From: Altererythrobacter sp.
GTDB lineage: Bacteria; Pseudomonadota; Alphaproteobacteria; Sphingomonadales; Sphingomonadaceae
Length of the DNA: 8,228 nucleotides
Assembly (NCBI GenBank): GCA_024636575.1
Contig: JAGXGU010000028.1
Span: 1-8,228 of the forward strand
Direction: 5' to 3'
This document shows positions 1 through 5,477 of the stretch, one piece after another. The notes below the pieces were generated by a model. It made no database searches, had not been told where the DNA came from, and worked only from the letters and a program-made list of their open reading frames with translations. A program made the translations under genes and the position numbers. Each line of letters begins with the position of its first letter. The stretch's first letter is position 1.

Positions 1-203
1 CCGCGCCCGGCCAGATCTGCGCCCGAACAGAACGCCCGCCCCGCGCCGGTGATCAGGATCGCCCGCGCCGCGCCCGGATCGGCCAGCACATCGCGGATTT
101 CCACCGCCATGGCAGGCGGGCAAGCGTTCAAACGGTCGGGCCGGTTGAGGGTGATCGTGGTGACATCGTCCGCCGTTTCGACCAGGATGTGTTCGTAAGC
201 CAT
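1..203 (-). CDS. Enoyl-CoA hydratase/isomerase (crotonase) family protein, N-terminal part
   Basis: This is the first 67 codons of a gene that continues past the left edge. The visible protein begins MAYEHILVETADDVTTITLN and then has RPDRLNA, the usual crotonase N-terminal strand and turn. It ends in ITGAGRAFCSGADL (about residues 50-63), which is the crotonase oxyanion-hole segment where the acyl-CoA thioester is held. The family acts on cytoplasmic acyl-CoA thioesters by hydration, isomerisation or related reactions. The exact substrate cannot be read because the catalytic glutamates normally lie further downstream. The ATG has GGAG five bases upstream, which supports this start. The gene lies 140 bp downstream of mce on the same strand, so a role in acyl-CoA catabolism next to the methylmalonyl-CoA pathway is likely. 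A PaaG-like or short-chain enoyl-CoA hydratase would both fit. Confidence 0.88.
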   Translation of the reverse strand, partial: MAYEHILVETADDVTTITLNRPDRLNACPPAMAVEIRDVLADPGAARAILITGAGRAFCSGADLAGR

Positions 204-227
204 TTAATCTCCAAAACCCTCATTTAT

Positions 228-251
228 GTCATCCCAGCGAAAGCTGGGATC
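228..251. repeat. Palindromic REP-like unit, copy 1
   Basis: This 24-bp unit has perfect 8-bp arms, ATCCCAGC and GCTGGGAT, around a GAAA loop, flanked by GTC on the left and C on the right. An inverted near-identical copy lies at 301-324 (one mismatch). In RNA of the plus sense it would form a GNRA-capped hairpin. Units of this general form are scattered in intergenic regions of many proteobacteria, so a dispersed REP-type element is the likely identity. Genome copy number cannot be judged from this window. There is no T-run beside it, so it is not a classic intrinsic terminator. Confidence 0.8.
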
Positions 252-300
252 GCTACTAATCAAACCCAACCGGGCAATCAGGTCCGGCCAAGCCCAACCC

Positions 301-324
301 GATCCCAGCTTTCGCTGGGTTGAC
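301..324. repeat. Palindromic REP-like unit, copy 2 (inverted relative to copy 1)
   Basis: This is the reverse complement of the unit at 228-251 with a single difference. That difference breaks one base pair near the outer end of its own 8-bp stem. The 49 bases between the two copies contain no gene. The pair sits wholly in the mce to hydratase gap, ending 20 bp beyond the mce stop. In a minus-strand transcript it could either fold as two small hairpins or pair with copy 1 as one long stem. That arrangement resembles a two-unit BIME or a small MITE-like element. Confidence 0.8.
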
Positions 325-343
325 GCCAAATTATATGGCCGAG

Positions 344-793
344 CTAATGCCCACCTTTCGGCGTTTCCATAATCTCGGTCAGCTGCCCCATCATATCCTT
401 GGGATGCACGAAGAAAATCGGCGTCCCATGCGCACCGGGGCGCGTGGGGCCGAGGATGCGCTTGCCCTGCCCCTCGAACCACGCCCGCGCCGCTTCGATA
501 TCGGGCACTTCATAGCACAAATGATGCTGCCCGCCCTGCGGGTTCTTCACGAGGAAATTGGTGAAGGCGGTATCCCCTGGCAGCGGCTGGATCAGCTCGA
601 TCTGAGTTCCGTTATTTGTCGAGTTTGGGCCGGAATCTGTCGGAGTATCAACAAACGCCACCAATAGATGCCGGTCCGCCAGCTCGAACGGTTCGACAAT
701 CGACGTAGCCCCCATCACCTCGCGGTAGAACTTGAGACTTTCGGTCATCGACGGCGTCGCAATGCCGATATGGTTAAGGCGTCCTAGCTTCAA
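344..793 (-). CDS. mce: Methylmalonyl-CoA epimerase (VOC superfamily)
   Basis: The 149-residue protein interconverts (S)- and (R)-methylmalonyl-CoA in the cytoplasm, between propionyl-CoA carboxylase and methylmalonyl-CoA mutase. It has the two beta-alpha-beta-beta-beta VOC modules. LNHIGIAT at the N-terminus gives His8, and TQIELIQPL gives Glu66 near the middle. GGQHHLCYEV (His90/His91) opens the second module, and GQLTEI (Glu140) ends it. These match the four metal-ligand positions of the family. The hydrophilic stretch at residues 50-62 (TPTDSGPNSTNNG) looks longer than in typical family members. The start is TTG: it overlaps the stop of the upstream 79-residue gene as TTGA, has GGAG eight bases upstream, and the next in-frame ATG (codon 16) would remove ligand His8. 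Translation is probably coupled to the upstream gene. Glyoxalase-type VOC enzymes are the only realistic alternative, and they are unlikely next to pccB. Confidence 0.93.
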   Translation of the reverse strand: MKLGRLNHIGIATPSMTESLKFYREVMGATSIVEPFELADRHLLVAFVDTPTDSGPNSTNNGTQIELIQPLPGDTAFTNFLVKNPQGGQHHLCYEVPDIEAARAWFEGQGKRILGPTRPGAHGTPIFFVHPKDMMGQLTEIMETPKGGH

Positions 794-1029
794 TTTGGTA
801 GCTCCACGAAAATCGCAACAAAAAGTGCTATGATTGGCAACAAGAACATCTGCATCCGATAGGAGCGGACTGTTCTCTCGAACTTCTTGGGATTCTCATT
901 CTTGCTGGTGGGGTTGAAGCCGAAGAAGCTTATGCGCTCATACTTTTGAGCATGTCTTATAAAGGCCCAAATGATCGGCAGACCCAACAGGAGAATCAAC
1001 AAGAAGATCGCTACTCTAATCATTGTCAC
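790..1029 (-). CDS. Small two-pass membrane protein of unknown function
   Basis: I do not recognise this 79-residue protein. It has a strongly hydrophobic segment at about residues 5-25 (VAIFLLILLLGLPIIWAFI) and a second at about 61-77 (MFLLPIIALFVAIFV). Between them is a basic hydrophilic loop rich in Lys, Arg and Asn. By the positive-inside rule the loop would face the cytoplasm and both ends the periplasm. It is wedged between pccB and mce with 4-bp overlaps on both sides: its GTG shares GTGA with the pccB stop, and its own TGA shares TTGA with the mce start. No clear Shine-Dalgarno precedes it, so reinitiation after pccB is plausible. An ATG two codons later (at 1023) is an alternative start. 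GC is about 45% (counted over 791-1020), well below its neighbours, suggesting later insertion or weaker codon selection. The tight overlaps argue that it is really translated. Confidence 0.72.
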   Translation of the reverse strand: MTMIRVAIFLLILLLGLPIIWAFIRHAQKYERISFFGFNPTSKNENPKKFERTVRSYRMQMFLLPIIALFVAIFVELPN

Positions 1030-2552
1030 AACGGAATATTGTCATGTTTCTTCCACGGATTCTCCAGCACCTTCCCGCGCAATTTCCGTAGGCCCAGTGC
1101 AATCCGCCGCCGGGTCGAGTGCGGGTAAATCACATTGTCGATGTACCCCCGGCTCGCGGCGACGAAGGGGTTGGCGAAGCGGTCTTCGTATTCCTTGGTC
1201 CGCTCGGCGATTTCTTCCGGAGTCTTGCCGCGGAAGATGATTTCCACCGCGCCTTTCGCGCCCATCACCGCGATTTCGGCGGTCGGCCAGGCGTAGTTCA
1301 AATCGCCGCGCAAATGCTTTGACGCCATGACGTCATACGCACCGCCGTAGGCCTTGCGGGTGATCACGGTGATTTTGGGCACGGTCGCCTCGGCATAGGC
1401 GAACAGCAGCTTCGCGCCGTGTTTGATGATCCCGTTATGCTCCTGCGCAGTGCCGGGCAGGAAACCGGGGACATCCACAAAGGTCAGGATCGGAATGTCG
1501 AACGCATCGCAGAACCGCACGAACCGCGCAGCCTTTTTGGAGGAGTTGATGTCAAGGCAGCCCGCCAGCACCATCGGCTGGTTCGCCACCACGCCCACGG
1601 TGCGCCCTTCGATCCGGCCGAACCCGCACAGGATATTCCCCGCATGGGCTGGCTGGATTTCGAAGAAATCGCCTTCGTCCAGAACCTTGCGGAGAACTTC
1701 GTGCATGTCGTACGGCTGATTGGCGTTGTTCGGGATCAGCGTGTCGAGGCTCATCTCGTCGCGGTCAAACGGATCATCGGTCGGCCGTTCGGGCACGCTC
1801 TCGCGGTTGGACAGCGGCAGATAATCGAAGAAATTGCGCGTCGCGAGAAGCGTTTCGATATCGTTCTCGAACGCCAGATCGGCCACGGAAGTCTTAGTGG
1901 TGTGCGTAATTGCGCCGCCCAGTTCTTCCTGCGTCACTACTTCGTTGGTCACCGTTTTGACCACGTCAGGGCCAGTGACAAACATGTAGGAACTGTCCTT
2001 CACCATGAAGATGAAATCGGTCATCGCGGGCGAGTACACCGCGCCGCCCGCGCATGGTCCCATGATCAGGCTGATCTGCGGCACCACGCCGCTGGCCAGC
2101 ACATTGCGCTGGAACACATCGGCATAACCGCCCAGGCTGGCGACGCCTTCCTGAATGCGTGCGCCGCCGCTGTCATTCATGCCGATCACCGGCGCGCCGA
2201 CTTTCATGGCGTTATCCAGCACCTTGCAGATCTTCTCCGCATGGCGTTTCGACAGGCTGCCGCCGAACACCGTAAAATCCTGGCTGAAGACATAGACCAG
2301 CCGGCCGTTGATGGTCCCGCTGCCGGTAACCACCCCGTCACCCGGAATTTTCTGCTCCGCCATCCCGAAATCGGTGCAGTCATGTTCGACAAACATATCC
2401 AGCTCTTCAAAGCTGTCTTCGTCCAGCAGCACGTCGATCCGCTCGCGCGCGGTCAGCTTGCCCTTGGCATGCTGCGCGTCGATCCGCTTCTGCCCGCCGC
2501 CCATTTGGGCAGCTTCGCGGCGGCGTTCCAGTTCGGCGATATTGGCTGACAT
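1026..2552 (-). CDS. pccB: Propionyl-CoA carboxylase beta subunit (carboxyltransferase)
   Basis: The 508-residue protein transfers the carboxyl group from carboxybiotin on the alpha subunit to propionyl-CoA, making (S)-methylmalonyl-CoA in the cytoplasm. The N-terminal carboxyltransferase half has GGARIQEG (about 129-136) and the oxyanion-hole segment GPCAGGAVYSPA (166-177). The C-terminal half has VPGFLPGTAQE (about 361-371) and KAYGGAYDVM. The Asp in AYDVM (residue 407) matches the acyl-CoA specificity position known from Streptomyces PccB (Asp422), where Asp favours propionyl-CoA over acetyl-CoA. Length is normal for the family. The reading frame stays open 12 codons further upstream, but I chose the ATG at 2552. 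It has GAGGGA five bases upstream and gives the family's usual N-terminus (MSANIAELERRREAA). The stop overlaps the next gene by 4 bp. The biotin-bearing alpha subunit is not in the window. Other short-chain acyl-CoA carboxylases remain possible but less likely beside mce. Confidence 0.95.
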   Translation of the reverse strand: MSANIAELERRREAAQMGGGQKRIDAQHAKGKLTARERIDVLLDEDSFEELDMFVEHDCTDFGMAEQKIPGDGVVTGSGTINGRLVYVFSQDFTVFGGSLSKRHAEKICKVLDNAMKVGAPVIGMNDSGGARIQEGVASLGGYADVFQRNVLASGVVPQISLIMGPCAGGAVYSPAMTDFIFMVKDSSYMFVTGPDVVKTVTNEVVTQEELGGAITHTTKTSVADLAFENDIETLLATRNFFDYLPLSNRESVPERPTDDPFDRDEMSLDTLIPNNANQPYDMHEVLRKVLDEGDFFEIQPAHAGNILCGFGRIEGRTVGVVANQPMVLAGCLDINSSKKAARFVRFCDAFDIPILTFVDVPGFLPGTAQEHNGIIKHGAKLLFAYAEATVPKITVITRKAYGGAYDVMASKHLRGDLNYAWPTAEIAVMGAKGAVEIIFRGKTPEEIAERTKEYEDRFANPFVAASRGYIDNVIYPHSTRRRIALGLRKLRGKVLENPWKKHDNIPL

Positions 2553-2570
2553 CAAGGTCCCTCGAATTGC

Positions 2571-2607
2571 GAGACTTTGCCTAGCCACGGCCTGACCGAA
2601 GGGTCAA
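2571..2607 (-). promoter_or_regulatory. Candidate promoter for the pccB operon
   Basis: On the minus strand there is TTGACC (2602-2607) as a -35 element, an 18-bp spacer, and a weak TAGGCA (2578-2583) where a -10 would lie. Transcription would begin near 2571, about 20 bases before the pccB ATG, leaving room for the GAGGGA ribosome site. The -35 is good for an alphaproteobacterial housekeeping promoter, but the -10 matches the consensus at only two positions. The 115-bp gap to the upstream SDR gene is the largest break in the pgi-to-mce series, which supports a transcription start here. Confidence 0.35.
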
Positions 2608-2618
2608 GTGCAGTATGG

Positions 2619-2652
2619 ATGGCGTTTTCTATCGCCATGCATAGGAATGCAT
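2619..2652 (-). terminator. Tandem hairpins after the SDR gene, possible weak terminator
   Basis: Two short inverted repeats lie back to back downstream of the SDR stop. ATGCAT (2647-2652) and ATGCAT (2637-2642) pair around a 4-base loop. ATGGCG and CGCCAT (2619-2624 and 2633-2638) pair around an 8-base loop. They share two bases (2637-2638), so they compete. Neither is followed by a T-run in the minus-strand sense, so intrinsic termination is doubtful. They could instead be a 3'-end stabiliser for the SDR transcript or chance symmetry. Confidence 0.22.
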
Positions 2653-2667
2653 TAGCAGGGATAAACG

Positions 2668-3690
2668 TCAGACCTTCACCACGCCGTGTTCAATCAGGCT
2701 GCGGCCGCAATCAACAATGCTTTCTTCCACCGGGCGGGTTTTCCAGCCAAGCACTTTCTCCGCATGGCTGGCGTCGGAATGGCGCACCTTGCCGATCTCG
2801 TTCTTGATGGAACGGAAGCCCGGGTTGATCAGCATGAACATGCTGGCCATCCATGCAGGCATGGTCTTGCGCGGCACCTTGCGCGTGTTCGAGGGGCCCA
2901 TCCCGGCGCGCAGGGCATCGGCCACGTCGATCATCTTCATGAACTTGCCCGCCGCAATGAACCGTTCCCCGGCAAGGCTAGGCTGTTCCAGGCAGCGTAC
3001 ATGCAGATCGGCAACATCGCGCGTATCGACCACGCCAAACCCGATGTCCGGCGCGCGCGGCACCGATCCATTCAGCAGCAATTTGACCGGTTCAACCGAT
3101 GGCGAAAAATCACCGCTATCGACCGGACCCAGCACCAGCACCGGATTGACCGAGACGAATTCCAGATCGCCGCCTTCCGCCGCCACCCATTCGCGCGCGG
3201 CGCGTTCGGCGATGGTCTTCGACTTGGCATAAGGCGTAACGTTGGGATCATCGACATTCGTCCAGTCGGCTTCCGTAACCGTGTATTCCTTCCCCTTGCG
3301 GCCGTAAGCCACCGCAGCGATGGAACTGGTCTGGACAAACCGCTTGACGCCCGCCGCCTTGGCAAAACGCAGCGCGCGCAAGGTGCCTTCGCGGGCCGGG
3401 ACGATCATGTCATTCTCGTCCTTCGGGGTCCTTGAGGACAGCGGCGATGCGACATGCGCGACATGGGTGCAGCCCGCATTAGCCTCAGCCCAGCCCGTAT
3501 CGGACATCAACTCCGCTTCGAACACTTTCAACCGGTCGCCCGGCTGGCCGAAACGTTCAAACAGCGCCGTTTCGCTTTTCGCCTTGCTGCGCACGGTTGT
3601 GTGGATAGTCCAGCCACGGGCAAGCAATTGCTTTATCAATTCACCCGCGATGTACCCCGTGCCGCCCGTAACCAAAACCGTGCCCGCCAT
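2668..3690 (-). CDS. NAD(P)-dependent extended SDR, dihydroflavonol-4-reductase-like aldehyde/ketone reductase
   Basis: This 340-residue extended short-chain dehydrogenase/reductase is cytoplasmic, with no signal peptide. The Rossmann motif VTGGTGYIAG is at residues 7-16. Arg34 in TTVRSK, after the second beta strand, is typical of NADP(H)-preferring DFR-like members. The active site has TSS (121-123) and the YAKSK motif with Tyr154 and Lys158. GVVDTRDVADLH (about 219-230) is the conserved structural segment of the DFR/cinnamoyl-CoA reductase group. These features show an aldehyde or ketone reductase or an epimerase-like oxidoreductase, but not the substrate. The ATG has GGGAG eight bases upstream. 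It lies 51 bp downstream of gor and 115 bp upstream of pccB, so it may be the last gene of the pgi-gor transcript. Pairing with gor would suit a redox or aldehyde-detoxifying job, but that is only inference from position. Confidence 0.9.
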   Translation of the reverse strand: MAGTVLVTGGTGYIAGELIKQLLARGWTIHTTVRSKAKSETALFERFGQPGDRLKVFEAELMSDTGWAEANAGCTHVAHVASPLSSRTPKDENDMIVPAREGTLRALRFAKAAGVKRFVQTSSIAAVAYGRKGKEYTVTEADWTNVDDPNVTPYAKSKTIAERAAREWVAAEGGDLEFVSVNPVLVLGPVDSGDFSPSVEPVKLLLNGSVPRAPDIGFGVVDTRDVADLHVRCLEQPSLAGERFIAAGKFMKMIDVADALRAGMGPSNTRKVPRKTMPAWMASMFMLINPGFRSIKNEIGKVRHSDASHAEKVLGWKTRPVEESIVDCGRSLIEHGVVKV

Positions 3691-3741
3691 ATGTAATCTC
3701 CCTTTTCCAGGAGACTATAGCCAGCGGTTGCAGGCGGCAAC

Positions 3742-5088
3742 TTACTTTAACAGCACCAGTTCTTCGGCCATCGTCGGGTGGATCGCCACGGTCGCATCGA
3801 AATCGGCTTTGGTCAGCCCGGCCTTTACCGCCACGGCGGCACCCTGCATGATTTCAGCCGATTCCGGCCCGATCATATGGATGCCCACGATCCTGCCGGT
3901 CTCCGCTTCGCAGATCATCTTGTACAGGCCGCGTTCGTTCCGACCCGCGACGACGTTTTTCATCGGCCGGAAATCCGATTGATAGACCTTGATTGACCCC
4001 AGCTTGTTACGCGCCTCGCTCTCGGTCATGCCAACCGCGGCAATGGGCGGATGGCTGAACACCGCACTGGGGATGCAATCGTAATCGACTGTCTTGGGAT
4101 CGTTGTTGAACACGGTATCGGCGAATGCCTGCCCTTCGCGAATGGCGACAGGTGTAAGCTGGACGCGGTTGGTCACATCGCCCACCGCATAGATATAATC
4201 GACATTGGTTTTCGAATATTCATCGACCAGAATCTCGCCCTTCTTGCCAGTTTCGACACCGACCGTATCCAGCCCGAGCCCCTCCACATTCGGATCGCGC
4301 CCGGTGGCAAACATGACCAGATCCACCACCTGATCATCGCAGCCATCGAATTTGACCAGCAGGGTTCCGTCATCCTGCTTCTCGATCGACTTGAAACTGG
4401 TGTGAAATTTGAAATCGATGCCCTTGGTCAGGCTGATTTGCAGCAGCCGGTCACGCAGGCTTTCGTCATAGCTGCGCAGCAAGACATCCGACCGGTTGAC
4501 GATGCAGACCTTGCTGCCGAATTCGTTGAAAATTCCGGCGAATTCATTGGCGATGTAACCGCCGCCCGCGATGATCACCCGGTTCGGCAATGCACCGAGA
4601 TGAAACGCCTCGTTAGAGGTGATGGCATGTTCGCTTCCCGGAAAATCGAGCAGCGCAGGCCGCGCACCTGTGGAGATCAGGATATATTTGGCGGTAACTA
4701 CTTTACCACTGGCCAGCGTGATTTCATGGTCACCCGTGATTTCGGCCCGCTCGTGGAAAATCTCGACATCGTGGTTTTCGAGTGTTTCGGTGTAAAGCCC
4801 GCTCAGCCGTGCGACATCTTTCAGCACATGATCGCGCAGGCGGATCCAGTCGAATTTTGTCTCACCAACATCCCAGCCAAAGTTTCTGGCATCGACCAGA
4901 TCCTCCGCAAAATGCGCGCCATACACCAGCATCTTCTTGGGCACACAGCCGCGAATGACGCAGGTTCCCCCAACCTGATGCTCCTCCGCCACAGCAACCT
5001 TGGCGCCATGCGCCGCCGCCACCCGTGAAGCGCGCACACCGCCGGAACCGGCACCGATGGTGAAGAGATCGTAATCGTAGGACGCCAT
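3742..5088 (-). CDS. gor: Glutathione-disulfide reductase (NADPH)
   Basis: The 448-residue flavoenzyme reduces glutathione disulfide with NADPH in the cytoplasm and works as a homodimer. The FAD site is IGAGSGG (11-17). The redox-active disulfide is Cys43/Cys48 in GGTCVIRGCVPKKM. The NADPH-binding motif is AGGGYIANEFAG (about 174-185), and Arg199 and Arg205 (NRSDVLLRS) match the pair that gives E. coli Gor its NADPH specificity. The FAD-ribityl motif YAVGDV is at 300-305, and the catalytic HPTMAEE (His437, Glu442) is at the C-terminus. The CVIRGC spacing resembles the plant/cyanobacterial/alphaproteobacterial branch rather than the CVNVGC of E. coli. The frame stays open 11 codons upstream, but the ATG at 5088 gives the normal MASYDYDLFTIG start, has AGGG eight to nine bases upstream, and avoids overlapping the preceding gene. 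It is 17 bp downstream of the 121-residue gene. A related pyridine nucleotide-disulfide enzyme such as mercuric reductase is ruled out by the motif set. Confidence 0.95.
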   Translation of the reverse strand: MASYDYDLFTIGAGSGGVRASRVAAAHGAKVAVAEEHQVGGTCVIRGCVPKKMLVYGAHFAEDLVDARNFGWDVGETKFDWIRLRDHVLKDVARLSGLYTETLENHDVEIFHERAEITGDHEITLASGKVVTAKYILISTGARPALLDFPGSEHAITSNEAFHLGALPNRVIIAGGGYIANEFAGIFNEFGSKVCIVNRSDVLLRSYDESLRDRLLQISLTKGIDFKFHTSFKSIEKQDDGTLLVKFDGCDDQVVDLVMFATGRDPNVEGLGLDTVGVETGKKGEILVDEYSKTNVDYIYAVGDVTNRVQLTPVAIREGQAFADTVFNNDPKTVDYDCIPSAVFSHPPIAAVGMTESEARNKLGSIKVYQSDFRPMKNVVAGRNERGLYKMICEAETGRIVGIHMIGPESAEIMQGAAVAVKAGLTKADFDATVAIHPTMAEELVLLK

Positions 5089-5105
5089 ATGATTTACCCT
5101 TATTT

Positions 5106-5471
5106 CTATTTGAGGTCGCACGGTGCTGGCTCGAGTCTGAGGCTTGCTCCAACTTGCTCCGCCGGGATCACGTCTCCGATCTCGCAGCCAATCAATTGTT
5201 CTTGCGGGACCGCAATCTGCCCGATAGTTCCGTTGGCACTTATCCCTGTGACATAGACCCGTCCTGGCCGATATTTCTGATCAACATCGGACACACCGAA
5301 AGACGTAATGATTGCAGACGTTTGCTCACCCAAAATCCGACTTTTCTGATCGCGCCAAATGTAGAATCCAAGAAAAGATGCGAACAACCCTATCAAAACT
5401 ACGTACGCTAGCCACCCTTGCCGAAGATTGAAGATCAAGTCTTCTGTCATGGCGCTCAATTTTTTCAGCAC
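5106..5471 (-). CDS. Single-pass membrane protein of unknown function
   Basis: I do not recognise this 121-residue protein. A short N-terminal segment is followed by one membrane helix at about residues 20-38 (WLAYVVLIGLFASFLGFYI), then a basic stretch (RDQKSR). The soluble C-terminal domain of about 75 residues is rich in beta-forming residues and Gly (RPGRVYVTGISANGTIGQIA), with two cysteines (Cys96, Cys118) that could pair. Membrane topology is ambiguous because both flanks carry positive charge. It lies 6 bp after the pgi stop and 17 bp before gor, so it is very probably co-transcribed with them. The start is uncertain: GTG at 5471 (weak AGG about 10 bases upstream) or ATG at 5450 (no clear ribosome site). 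GC is about 49%, lower than both neighbours. Its place between pgi and gor hints at a redox or envelope link, but no function can be assigned. Confidence 0.72.
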   Translation of the reverse strand: MLKKLSAMTEDLIFNLRQGWLAYVVLIGLFASFLGFYIWRDQKSRILGEQTSAIITSFGVSDVDQKYRPGRVYVTGISANGTIGQIAVPQEQLIGCEIGDVIPAEQVGASLRLEPAPCDLK

Positions 5472-5477
5472 TTAATT

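Noticed and set aside
228..324. Repeat pair as a CRISPR array or an intrinsic terminator
   Set aside because: There are only two units, in opposite orientation, so not a CRISPR array. No T-run follows either stem, so not a standard intrinsic terminator.
1419..2549. 376-codon open frame on the plus strand
   Set aside because: It lies entirely antisense to pccB, which has full family motifs. Long antisense frames are expected in GC-rich genes, and the translation (rich in His, Arg and Ala) resembles no family.
2553..2588. In-frame 12-codon upstream extension of pccB
   Set aside because: The ATG at 2552 has a strong ribosome site and gives the normal family N-terminus.
2686..3435. 249-codon plus-strand open frame opposite the SDR gene
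   Set aside because: It is a shadow of a clear extended-SDR gene with an intact Rossmann motif and YxxxK.
3727..3741. Short hairpin GTTGC/GCAAC just after the gor stop
   Set aside because: A 5-bp stem without a T-run is too weak to call as a terminator.
4051..5028. 325-codon open frame on the plus strand
   Set aside because: It is antisense to gor and shows no recognisable motifs; a codon-bias shadow.
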